Source: Sclerodactyla briareus
Taxonomy: Eukaryota; Echinodermata; Holothuroidea; Dendrochirotida; Sclerodactylidae
Direction: 5' to 3'
Length of the DNA stretch: 64,000 bases
Assembly (NCBI GenBank): GCA_026419785.1
Contig: JAODTK010005733.1
Location: forward strand, 186,001-250,000
The position numbers and the translations under genes were made by a program. The notes beneath the pieces are model-generated. The model had not been told where the DNA came from. It was given only the letters and a program-made list of their open reading frames with translations, and searched no databases. Of the stretch, positions 35,501 to 46,477 are shown in pieces; the stretch's first letter is position 1, and the number at the start of each line of letters is the position of its first letter.

Positions 35501-38248
35501 CCCGGCTTGGAAGAGAGAGAGAGGGGGGGGGGGGGGTTGTTCAATAAACATATGACATGTAAAGTCTACATCAAATGGTCCCATTATTTTTAAGAAAAAC
35601 ATTTCTGTAGTCCGAGTGGATTTTGGAATCTCCAAATCTTGTGGGGGGGAATAAACAGCTAAAGGTACCAATCTACTAACATTTCTCATACAACAGAATG
35701 GAGGCAGCCGTCGAAAGATGTATGTATTGAAGACATCAAAATCACGATATGTGATGGAAACCTTTCGATGGATTATAGCGGAATTGCTTCACTCAGAGGA
35801 CTAGTCACGCCGACTAGAAACGGGGGGGAGAGGGCGTATTGCCAATTTTCAAAACAATTGACTCTGTGAAATATTAAAAACAAAAGTGGGTATTTTGAAA
35901 AAAACAGAAGAGCGGAGAACCTGTTCACGCCCATGTTGGAGGCATTAGGACGTACAGAGAGGGCGTCACCCTTGGGAGGGGTGTGGGGTGGAGGTGTTGG
36001 TGGGTCCTGACCAGTAACTTTCATGAGGACATCCGCACATGTCTTATGCACACACAAACCATTCCTCGTTACTATTGGAAATTCCCAGTGGCGTAAGCCA
36101 GAGGGGAGGGTCGTCCATAGACCACACGTTTTACCGAGGAATCATGAAAACCTTCGCAAGGACAAGTTCAAGTGCTATAGTACGTTGCGTTACTCGCTTT
36201 CGCAATGATGTGACAAAGGAGCCCCACGGACCTTCAAAGGGCGGCCGACGAGAGCTCTGGACCGTGCATAGCGACCTCATTCGGCTGGCCAGTGAGCCTA
36301 ACCCCTTGGTGAAATCGTTGCCCTTTGGGAATTCAACAGTCTGAGAAAGCTTGGGGCACAATGCGACTTGAGGCAGTTGTAGGCGAATTTTAAAAAAAAA
36401 GAATTGTTTCAGAAATGTTGTTTTCGGCATTAAGCGATAGGGCATGACCGCCGGTGGCGCTTGTTAACACACAAAGCGGGGGGGGGGGTCGACCAATCTT
36501 CACACAATTAGAATTACCAAGCATGTGATTAATTATTTCAGACACCCCTACCCATGTTAAAGCGGCCGAAGCCCGTGCGCAGGACCGTGGGAATTCAACG
36601 CAAGCATGGTGTTGAAGTTTCACTTGTATACGGGGCGGTGTCTGGAGAGTAAAGTTCTGTTGATAGCGAGGGCCGGGCGGAATAGGTGTCAACAATCAAC
36701 GAACAAACTATCCGTCGCAGAGGGAGGGGGTGAGGGGATGTGGAGTTAAAGGACACGTCTACGTAAATAGGATGATTACTATCAACCTCGATTATACTGG
36801 GGAAACGCGATAACGCTGACCGAATTGGGATGATGCCGGGGTCGAAAGCAGAAATTTTCTAAATCTCCCATCCCAGATCAGCATTGTCCGTATTATACAC
36901 GGTCGTCATGGTTGAATGGTCTTCGCCAATTGCTCATTCACACATCGGCCTGGTGCTTGCACTCTTTCACACTCTTTTTTTGGCGGCTTGACCTTTGTTA
37001 GGTGAATATGGTAAGATAATCTATCAATAAAGTGTAACACAAGATTAGCCCTGAGAAACAACATTACGGAGGGTTTTGGACAGGATTATCAGTATCGTCA
37101 AAATACATCAATATCCAGTCGTGAAGAATTGATCGTTACTAATCAATTTGAAACTGTCAGATAGAAAGCTTATGTTTACCGACAATTTCTCAACCGGAAT
37201 AATACCGTTTATCATTCTAAGAGCTTTCGAGCATGCTGAATAAATTGGACTTATTTCGACTGCCATGTGGAACGCCATATGGGGCTCGATATAATGAGGA
37301 TTACCTGCAAGAGATGCCATTTTCCACGTTGTTATCCCCAAATCATGCCATCTGACCAATCGAAATTCTGGAAATCATAGGACTCTTTTTTTTTATGAGC
37401 GGTAAAATCCCGATGTATTTTGTCAATTCTGACGTCAGTGTGGCCGGTATTCAATTTCCAGATAATAGAACAAACAGGATAAGAATTTTGAGACATTGTT
37501 CAATTCGGGAAAGAAAAACTGTGAGTTTGTCAGGCGTTGGAAACGTTAGCTACTAGTATTAGTTTATATATGATCCGGTGTAATGTGATGTTTATAATAG
37601 GAACTATTTTTCAAATAATCAACCATAATGATTGTAGGCCTACTATCATAACAATTGTAATTCATTAAAACCAAATAGAACTAAACATCGGCTGGCGGGT
37701 AAGTCGCCCAATCCAGTATAGCCCCGCATCTGAGCAATCATAGGGCAGTGGGGGGACGTGTCTCACTTGAAATCGGAAAGGTATCCCAGGGCCAAAATAA
37801 CAGCTTATCTCCAAATCATCTCCATAATCTATCTTGCCAATCTGTGAATTAGTATACATTTAACCAAAAATGGCTGCCGGGTGGGAATATGATCTCTTGT
37901 AGTGAACATGATTCTAAAACAATCCAGAACAATCGCCATAATCCGAAACGCCCAAATCTACAGTTACATGTCACTTTCTCTATGTCTCCCCGTTACATAT
38001 GCGCACCATCATCAAGGGCGCAACAGCATGCGAGTCGTAATCACCCTTTTCCCAATGTTGATGTGAACGTGTTCGAATAACTAAACTCGAAATTTCATAT
38101 TCATTTAGGATTACTTTCCTCCATTACCCCCCCCCCCCCCAATGAAAAAAAATAATTCAGGTTTTTCGTCGACCCACCTGAAACACGGAGCATATGTTCA
38201 ATTTTGCTCTGTAGAATGTGGCTGTATCGAAATCCGCTGGGGCCAACG
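32504..38248. other. Stretch rich in poly-G/C runs, no recognised gene
   Basis: No gene, RNA or complete element is supported. G runs lie at 34814-34831 (18 bases), 35523-35536 and 36478-36488, and a C run at 38127-38140. The segment 33.3-34.4 kb is CpG-richer than its flanks. 35165-35260 (GCGAAGCGAAAT..CCCGAGCATTCGAT..AATTCCGGCACT..CCATTTTCCC) is a diverged relative of about 31895-31985. CAGTGGCGTAAGCC at 36088-36101 may be one end of another short transposon. A TAGGCCTA octamer lies at 37635-37642. Confidence 0.45.
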
Positions 38249-38692
38249 GACTTGGACATCTGCTTGAGCAAAACCGACTCTGGCATCTGACTTTAGCCAC
38301 CCGGCTTCGGTTTTTGACTTGAGTATCTGACTTGGGAAACCGACTGTGGCATCTGACTTAGGCACCTTTCCTGGGCACGTTTCCACTTTGGCATATGACT
38401 TGGGCACCTGACTTGGCCATCCGACTATGGTATTTGACTTGGGTATCTGACTTGGGAAACCGACTCTGGCATCTGACTTAGGCACCTCTCCTGGCCTTTC
38501 CACTTTGGCATATGACTTGGGCACCTGACTTGGCCATCCGACTATGGTATTTGACTTGGGTATCTAATTTGGAAATCTGAATTGGCCAACCGACCCGGCC
38601 ATCTGATTCGGTCAACCGACTTAGACATGTAGCTGACTTGGATATCTGAAATGGACCGGCTGACTTGGGCATCTGACTTAGCATCTGACTTG
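38249..38692. repeat. Minisatellite, 13-bp unit with a 117-bp higher-order period
   Basis: The array is built from 13-base units of the form GACTTGGGYAYCT with substitutions (GACTTGGGCACCT, GACTTGGCCATCC, GACTATGGTATTT, GACTTGGGTATCT, GACTTGGGAAACC). In the middle, a block of nine units recurs 120 bases later (38355 and 38475); after removing a three-base insertion in the first copy the period is 117 = 9 x 13. Because 13 is not a multiple of three, the minus-strand frame at 38198-38524 repeats every 39 nt as 13-residue units beginning PKS. The tandem structure explains that frame better than a protein does. Confidence 0.93.
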
Positions 38693-41047
38693 CAGTCAAG
38701 AAGTATGGTCAGGTCATAACAAAGATTCATTCAGAGCATACACTGCCGTTGTGCGTGATACTCCATTATATAATGATCAGTCAGAGAAATAGAGCAAAAT
38801 CGTGATGACTCTAGTTTAGGGGGTTGATCAGGACCCAAGACGCAACATTTGGGTCGTGATCCTCAACTTTCGTCAGTGACTTCGTACATGATATGATTGA
38901 CGGACAAAACCGTTGCTCTTCACCGTTTCGGATCCCAAACCGTGCAGAAAAATGGTAGGGCCCCTGGGGTAGAGGTTGGAGAGGAGGACGCTGAAACCTA
39001 TGGCTTTTGTTACGTATCATTCCGAGACAACAAATGGCTATATCTCAGCTGATGGTGCCGTAACCTGCGGACCAGTGAAATGCTACTCATCAGAGTGGCA
39101 TATCCCATTGATACCAATTAACGAACAATACCAGGGAAAATATTAAAATTTCCAGGGCTTCCGAACCTTAGATAGTTACGTTGCAATAACTATAAATAAC
39201 TATTTCACCTTTTTGGTAACCACACGCGAGAATTCAAATAACCTTCGACTATCAAATTGATAGTTACATTGTTCTGCCCAATCCAATGTTTCGTTCTTCC
39301 AGGAGTGTTTGGACAATAAAATTTAGTAACTACGTGAATTTATTATCAAACTTGAGTGAGCGAAGTGTATGCACTTGACTTATAGCGGCGCGTCCTTGGA
39401 AGGTATGAATAGGTGACAAATTAGACCACCGATTAAGGACCTCTTATTCTTCAGCCTAATAGTTTTCACACCAGATCTTTTGTGCGTATGGAGTCTATTC
39501 ATCGAAGGATAGAGACGAAAGGGTATGTGACGCAATGCCGGCACGCCTCCCCCAATGCAACAATGCGCGTCGCAGTGGAAGGGGTGCCCCATACCTTATC
39601 TTTACCCATGTCTCTCAGCGCCGTCCCCTTTGTGGACCCTATAGGTGTATTTAACTTTTGGCAGTTGTATCCTCCCTCATCAGTCTTTTCGTCTTTAGAC
39701 AGCCGTGGCTATGAGCGTATGTCATTATTACCCCGCATTTATAGCACCACGTCACGATAACAATGGCCTCATATTTGTGATGGTTTCAGTGCAAAATTCT
39801 AACAACTGTCCACTAACACCGCGATGAGCAAAATGCAAAATAAACAGAATATCTGAAAAGAGGGCAGCTTAGACGGATTCCCAGTTATTGTAGTTTTATG
39901 ATTCTTTCTTGTGCTATCAAATTCTATACGTTTCGGACCTTTCGGAAACTAAATTCAGCTACTAACGAATACCTAAGCGTCATTGACGGACCGACTCATT
40001 TATTTTGATTACAGAATAAAAGGGGACGACTCGGCGTGAAGTAAAGAAAACTCGCAGGAAACACGGTGAAAGAGGGGAATAATTACGAAATAAAGCACCG
40101 GTATACAAGTACTGAGTATAATAAGGGGAAATGAATAAATAGTAAAAATAGAAAAATTTTGAATGACACACGACGCGATTAAGTGCCTGTCTAGGCTGGC
40201 ATACACGCGAGCGGCGGACTGTATGAAAGGACCAATCCCGATTGCTGACACCTTCCAAAGATCTCCGACTGAGCGTGAAATTCGCTCAATCCACTGGAGT
40301 GATGCGTTCTTGAACCCTGGCTGTCCTATTTACCGTGCCTAACCATCGTTAAGTCAGTTACGAATTGCCGAAAAATGGGTGACAATAGTACCCCTCACGG
40401 GTGATTAGAGCTCGGCGCCGTAGGGGCGGGCGAACTCAATGGGTAGCCCTTTGACGGGGCTTTAAACAACTTTGTCGAGTCCTGTTTGTTTTCCACGTCT
40501 CCCTATTGTGAGGGCCTTGCGTGATATTTGGTGTTGGACGGTTTTTATAGCATGCATACCTTTTCATTGCCACGGTCATATAAGCTCCCCAGTCAAGTAG
40601 CGATTACAACCGTTCTACCACCAACTGGGTGATCTCTGGGGTTTATGTATCAAAAGCAAATAGATTACCCCACCTCAGGCCCTATTCTACACCCCAGTAG
40701 ATCATCGAGCCTAATGGAAGTTCATCTCTGTACACTCATCCCGGGATGTGTATCTCTATATTGAATTGCCCCCTGTGGGTTCAGAAATGTGGTGGGGATT
40801 CCCCACACGTCGGGAGCGACGGCGAATGGGGAGAATTTAGGCAACGTTGAACTGACTTCATTTTATGTGTCGTTTGATATCGTATGTAACTGAATAACCA
40901 GAATATAAAATAAAAATACCCGGAATGCTTCCTAAATCTCTCCGAGTAGCTTTCCTCTGAACTAAACTTACCACTATGTTGTTCGAGTATTTATTGTAGT
41001 CAACACTAATACCGGCGAATTCGCACATTTGTTCACCTTTTTTTCCT
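38693..41047. other. No recognised gene
   Basis: Mixed sequence with no motif I can support. Short frames at 39482-39760 (plus) and 39980-40258 (minus) are unremarkable. 40.3-40.85 kb is somewhat GC-richer. Confidence 0.5.
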
Positions 41048-41760
41048 GAGGCGAATTGTTTGTGAGCAATGATGCACACTCATTTTTCTGTGGGCAATTC
41101 TGTGCACTCCCTATTCGGAGGGCGATTTTGTGCACTCTTTCTTCTGTGATCAATTTTGCGCACCCTTCCTTCTGCAAGGAATTCTGTACAATCTAAAAAA
41201 TGTGAGCAAAGCTGCACACTCATTTTTCAGTGGGCAATTCTGTGCACTCCCTATTCGGAGGGCGATTTTGTGCACTCTTTCTTCTGTGATCAATTTCGCG
41301 CTCCTTCCTTCTGTGGGGAATTCTGTACACTTTTTTTCTGAGAGGAATTCTGTATATCCTATAAAAACAAAATAAACAAATTGTCAGCATGCTGCACACT
41401 CATTTTTCAGTGGGGCATGCTAACACTCATTTTTGTGGGTAATTCTGTGCACTCCTGTTTTTTTTTCTTTTCTGTTGACATTCCGTATCTTTTCAGGGGG
41501 GGAATTTTGTGCACTCTATTTTTGTGAGCATTGCTGTACACTCATTTTTTGTGGGCAATTCTGTGCCCTCTTTATTCTGTGAGGAATTTTGTACACTCAT
41601 TTGTGGGGAGTGCTGCATGTACATTTTTTATAGTTAATTCTGTGCACTTCTTTCCTTGGGCAATTCTGTACACTCTTTTTCTCTCTCTCTCTTCTGTGGG
41701 GAATTCTGTGAACTTTATCTTCGGTGGGCAATTCTGTGCAGTTTTTCTTTCCGTGCAAAG
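41048..41760. repeat. Minisatellite, 28-bp unit with a 140-bp higher-order repeat
   Basis: Units share the core GGCAATTCTGTGCACTC followed by a T-rich ten-base tail. From 41064 the units are exactly 28 bases: GAGCAATGATGCACACTC.., GGGCAATTCTGTGCACTC.., GGGCGATTTTGTGCACTC.., GATCAATTTTGCGCACCC.., AAGGAATTCTGTACAATC... The same five types recur in the same order 140 bases later (41092 pairs with 41232), so a five-unit block was duplicated. From about 41380 to the end the units become irregular in length. Frames on both strands (for example 41130-41375 and 41572-41772) encode repetitive Cys/Phe-rich or Glu/Lys-rich text that follows from the repeat. Confidence 0.95.
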
Positions 41761-41948
41761 CACCGCGATCATATTATTACAAGGGCTCTGATATACTGCT
41801 ATATACGTATCACTGAGCAGACATAAGATATAAATTGCGCTGCACCTTCAGATCGTCCTATGACGAGGGACTTTTTCTTCTTTAATAATAGGCCTGTTAG
41901 GTATAATACATGAAAGAACACAACGATTTACAGGATCGCAAAGTGTAC

Positions 41949-42354
41949 AGTATAGTTAGGGCTCGGACAAATGCGCGATCGCGGTTTTTGCGGCGCAAAT
42001 GCGCTTTTTGCGAATCATTGCGTTTTTTGGTAAATTTTGGGTTGAAAAAAATCCAAAACGAACGAAATTGGTGTTGAATAAGTCAAAGGATAGGCCAGTT
42101 CAAAGCAGTGATTGTTGTTGGTATTATTTTTCTGCTAAAAAGAACAACTTAGAAGAGTATATTTCTTTCATGTTTTTTTATCACATACGGTGTTTAGCAA
42201 ACAATTGACCTGATTGGCGGCCAGTTTCGCCATGTTAATTCTTACAAATACGATCGCGTTCTTTTGCGATTAGGATCGCGCTTTTTGCGTTTTTCCAAAG
42301 TGCGATGCGTTTTTGTCCTCAAAATCGCGCATTTGTCCGAGCCCTAAGTATAGT
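41949..42354. mobile_element. hAT-type MITE, 390 bp, with exact 8-bp target duplication
   Basis: The element itself is 41957-42346. Its ends are a perfect 23-bp inverted repeat starting TAGGGCTCGGACAAATGCGC at the left and ending GCGCATTTGTCCGAGCCCTA at the right. The octamer AGTATAGT directly flanks both ends (41949-41956 and 42347-42354). An 8-bp duplication with a YAGGG-like terminus is diagnostic of the hAT superfamily. The subterminal regions carry repeated GCGTTTTTGCG/GCGCTTTTTGCG words, as transposase-binding regions often do. The internal frame at 41999-42208 (69 codons) shows no BED finger or hAT dimerisation motif, so the copy is non-autonomous. Perfect ends and duplication argue for recent insertion. 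Confidence 0.95.
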
Positions 42355-44252
42355 TCGCGCAGCAGACAAGGTGGTCGGTATTGTAATGATGATTAACCCA
42401 CGAGTTGTCTGTTTAAGTAATAAAACACATCAACATACTGCGCGGCAAGCCAAACTTTCCTTGGTTGCCGCTTCGAATTGAAGAATGTTAAACAGGCATT
42501 CTCTACAAAGAATGGTCACGTACAGTCTCATGAGTAAATCCGATAATTTGGGCCGAGCATTCGGTTCCATTCATTCAGCAATTATCATACATGTTTTGTT
42601 GTTTTAACCTGTTTATTTCTTATTCACGCCCCTCCAACTGATACTTTGTGTGCGTTTACCTGGGTTTAATACCCACATACACGAACATCGCTCCCCATAA
42701 TACACGAATATATCGAATATATATATCTTACAATAAAGAAATAAGTGAAATTTTTTCTTCGACCGCGAAGAAACACCACTCAGCATGTTTTGTTCTTCCG
42801 TCTTCGTTTATTGAAGGCATGGGTGTGGAAGTTTTCCGGCTAACGCGACGGACGTAGGGCTAAGTCAAAAAGTTCAGTCGCCCCCTGCTAATAACAACAG
42901 CCGTAACCTTCCAGAATTAAAAACAAACCCGTGTCTATATAGCTGTATAGGTTGTACTTGAAGGCATAATACCTGAATACCGGAGACCCCGACAGCCCCC
43001 ATCGCCGTGTCCTCCATGTAACAATTCTGACACCTCCTGGATAATAAGCCGAATTCTATACAAAGTACAAAGACCCCTAGATATTTTGCTGGTCTGTACG
43101 GGCGCAGTCTACTAGCGGATGCCGTCCGATGAGGTAACAGAGCTGCCACATTACATCGGCTGTCCGGCTGGCATACAAACTGGATCCTGGGAATGTAGAC
43201 AATGTGTTTAAAATAAAGGTTAGGGTTGAGAAAACGGGAATAGGATTGCCATCTCACAACGTGATTGGATGCCACCAATCCCATGGTGACAATGAAAATG
43301 AGTATTAAAGTCCATAAAGTTTTTTTTTTTTTTCTTCATATTGTCACAGGACCCGGAATGGCCAAATGTGATTGGCGCTCTTGCTCACAGCTCATATATG
43401 AATATTCAGTCCGACTGAAGGTATACTCGAAGTTCGTGCAAAATAGATTAGGAGAAATACAGAAGGGAATATGATTGTAGATCCTCATAACGGTTTTGTA
43501 TATAATGGATGCCATAAAAGGCAAGATGACCGTTGATAACAACAGACACAAGACAAGATACGCAACAATTAATGACCAGTGACTTTCGGTAGGTGTTCGA
43601 CTGATATTAGGCTACCGGGCTATGAGATGTTATGAGTTGTTACAAAAAAAAAACCGATTGAGGCAGGTTCGTAACAGATTGCAAGGTCATTTATGCGTTA
43701 CGTCTGGTTTAAGTCGTCAAGGCGCTCTCGTCACACTGTAAAACAAGGTTTCGTGGTAGCTAGGTGTTCTAATACATACCAGGACCACTCGCCACTTCCA
43801 AATCGCCCTAACATCCAGACATTACGGCCGAAATCGTCAACAGGAAGAATCATAGCCGTTTGCCTACAATATAAATATACCTTGATTTTTTCGTATTCAT
43901 ATACATGGAGAAGCGGGTATGGTAGCAGGGGTTGATATAAACATGTTCGTAAACTGGTTAACGCACGAGTGAAACTGGGATCGGGCGAGTTGGTCTCGGG
44001 GCTGCGGTCTGTCTTTGATTGGACGATCGACCAACGACAGCATCAGAATTCACACTTCCAGCGACTTGCTCGACCGTCAAATTCGACACTATTGCAGGAC
44101 CCATTTCACGGTGCTCCTCACACTGAACCAACAAAATAGGTATGCAGGTATAAGAGTTATCCCCCTTCCCGGTTTTTGGCTGGAAGGTTTCCGGAAAAAT
44201 AATTGAATCACGCCCCACCTCAATTTCTAAACCATCATGGTTTAACTATGGC
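42355..44252. other. No recognised gene
   Basis: The 136-codon minus-strand frame at 42874-43284 has no family I recognise and no clear splice or promoter context. A T run lies at 43320-43333. Nothing else is supportable. Confidence 0.5.
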
Positions 44253-44635
44253 GGAACCCACACCCTGCCGGGGCGAAGTTGGTGACGGTGTGTGGAATCC
44301 ACACCATGAAGGGACGTTCGTGGTGAGGGAGTACAATGACCCACACCCTGGCGGGAGTAAATGGTGAAGACGTGTGGTGCCCAGACCGCAGGGGCGTAGA
44401 AGGTGTTCACACACTCTGGAGGGGGGGGGTTAATGGGGAGGGTGTGTGTAACCCACACCATGGAGGGGCGTACATGGTGAGGGAGCGAAGACCCACACTC
44501 TAGCGGGGGTAATAGTGAGGGTGTGTGGAATCCACACCCGTAGGGGCGTAAATGATGTTATCACACCCCGGAGGGGCGTGAATAGTGAGGGTGTGTGGAT
44601 CACACACACCAGGCGTGAATGGTGAGGAGGTAAAC
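44253..44635. repeat. G-rich minisatellite, unit of about 35-42 bp
   Basis: Roughly ten units share CCACACC at the start, then GG(A/C)GGGGCGTAAATGGTGAGG and a GTGTGTGG end. Lengths vary from about 35 to 42 bases. One unit contains a nine-base G run (44421-44429). The minus-strand frames here (44246-44461 and 44500-44778) encode repeated HTL.P..C-like text that comes from the repeat. Confidence 0.88.
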
Positions 44636-44661
44636 GGGTTGTACATTCTTAAGCGGCGTTT

Positions 44662-44828
44662 CCATGCACGCAGGCGGGAGGACGGGTAAAATCGCTCACC
44701 ATATATTTCAATGGAGCCGTTTCCATGTACGCGAGCGGGCACGCGGGCGTGCGGGCGGGCGTGCGGGCAGCCGGGCATTTTCTCGAATTGGTCATGTAGC
44801 GATTTTACCCGCCCGCGTGCCCGCGTGG
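44662..44828. mobile_element. GC-rich inverted-repeat element (candidate MITE)
   Basis: The left arm 44662-44696 ends CGGGTAAAATCGCT and the right arm 44798-44828 begins AGCGATTTTACCCGCCCGCG; the innermost 13 bases are a perfect inverted pair and the GC-rich outer part pairs imperfectly. Inside, CGTTTCCATGTACGCGAGCG (about 44717) directly repeats the left start CGTTTCCATGCACGCAGGCG (about 44658), and a stack of GCGGGC(G/A) words follows. Target duplication is unclear, so this could also be a rearranged tandem repeat. Confidence 0.5.
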
Positions 44829-45135
44829 TATTTCGTCATCGATTTCCGGGGATTCCCCTGCAATCTTAACGGCTTGTAGCCCGATAGTGGAGAGTAGCAG
44901 AACTATGTTATGTTCAAATAATGTTCCCAAACAACATTGAGAACTGTTTCAACACTCGTGATGATATCTTATACAAATTGTCCCGATTTTTAACGGCCAG
45001 ACACCTATTTAAACACATATTTGCATGTTTAAACTATGACGTGTCAAGCTATCGTTTGACATTTAGGAAGATGCGACTATCTTCAAATTAACACCGGTGT
45101 TTAGGTTTAAACACTAGTATGCGTCCGGTGTTTGA
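44829..45135. other. No recognised gene; weak TTTAAAC-rich inverted words
   Basis: CACCTATTTAAACACATATT and ACACCGGTGTTTAGGTTTAA, with GTCCGGTGTTTG after, give weak inverted similarity around 45000-45133, perhaps an old MITE. I cannot define its limits. Confidence 0.3.
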
Positions 45136-45157
45136 TAAATAATAATAATAATAATAA

Positions 45158-45207
<50 letters not shown>

Positions 45208-45240
45208 GTATGTCATCTGTCTCTCTGTGTGTGTGTGTGT
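45136..45240. repeat. (AAT)n microsatellite followed by a short (GT)n
   Basis: AAT/ATA trinucleotides run from 45136 to 45207 with one interruption; a short GT run follows at 45227-45240. Confidence 0.92.
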
Positions 45241-46129
45241 ACGGTCCAGTTTTCTCGCCATCCGTTTCTCGTTAGTCTTCCAAATATCCTAAATAATTGG
45301 GATAACGAAGTCGTTTCAAATTTCACACACTGAGATGATCGCCACAAACTAACCAAATGTTTCCTTATAGAATTGGTAAGGAATATTTTGAATGAAAAAT
45401 TATTGGGAAACCAGAATATTCTACAATTTGGGGTATTAATTAACATTTTCTCAAGATAGATTGGTGATCAAATCTCGAATTTTGATTTGTCATAATTTGC
45501 AAATAGCTCAATTGGTGGATTGTTCAAATTGAGCAAAAGTGTCCCTTTGACACTAAGGGAAATGATCTGATTATGATCAAGAATAAGTTCATTTCTAATG
45601 AACTGTATCCTGCGACAATTACCTCAAGATAATTAACTATACATATTTTTTTTTAGGCATAATCACCCATAGATGATATAATTGGCTACTCTAATACACC
45701 AAGGAATTCATTCGTGCCACTTTTTGGACTCCGTAACAACCACCAGTGTGGTAAAAACAATATCGCAACTTACTGTGGGTATGTGCTGAGTGACCGCTAG
45801 CCTAAAACAATGCTATTGTGTACCTATTGTGTAGGCTACCTCCTACGGCCATCAGTCTTCTGAAAATGGATATACTCATTATTAATCGCATTTCTAATAA
45901 CGAAGTTTTATTAATATGCATTGAAACGGTCCCCTTTTAATGACAAAAAAAAATCGTAGGACTATTCGCCTCCATGCTGCAAACGCACATGGAGGTCCCG
46001 CGACCTTTGTCATGCCCAAAATCTGTTGAAGTCGGGACCTGTTTCGACTACAACACTGTTACATAGATTTGATTTCAGGCATACATTGGTTATACAAGTG
46101 AAACACCAACACTTTCCACCATTCCGTTG
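45241..46129. other. No recognised feature
   Basis: AT-rich unique-looking sequence. I see no gene, repeat or RNA. Confidence 0.5.
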
Positions 46130-46396
46130 TCATCATATCACCGTCCCCATCATCATCATCATCATCATCGTCGTCGTCGTCGCCATCATTATCATTACCA
46201 CTAAAATAATCGCGCGGAATTAACATTTTCATCATCACAATAACAAGCACCGACATTGTCTTACCGGTATATGCACTAATTCCAGCACCATAATTGTAAT
46301 CACAAATACTGTAGTCAACGCACCACCATCATCATCATCCACTCATCACCATCATTATCGCCACAATCAATTTCATCACGACTGTCCATCATCATC

Positions 46397-46457
<61 letters not shown>

Positions 46458-46477
46458 TATTATTATTATTAGTTCAT
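46130..46477. repeat. CAT/ATT-rich array, left part
   Basis: Trinucleotides of the CAT, CGT and ATT type dominate. A recognisable longer unit sits at about 46314-46440: CGCACCACCATCATCATC, ACTCATCACCATCATTATCG, CTGTCCATCATCATCATT and then a long ATT run (about 46398-46470). The same order of words recurs beyond the retrotransposon relic at 48150-48500, so the two flanks appear to be one array. Frames through it are His/Asp-rich low-complexity text. Confidence 0.88.

Noticed and set aside
38249..41760. CRISPR-like array
   Set aside because: Units are contiguous with no unique spacers, and the setting is eukaryotic; these are minisatellites.
41130..41772. Cys/Phe-rich repeat protein
   Set aside because: The frame follows the 28-bp minisatellite and is interrupted when unit length changes; the minus strand gives an equally long frame.
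41999..42208. Gene inside the hAT element
   Set aside because: 69 codons, no transposase motif; the element is bounded by its inverted ends and is non-autonomous.
44997..45133. MITE with TTTAAAC-rich ends
   Set aside because: Inverted similarity is too short and gapped to set boundaries.
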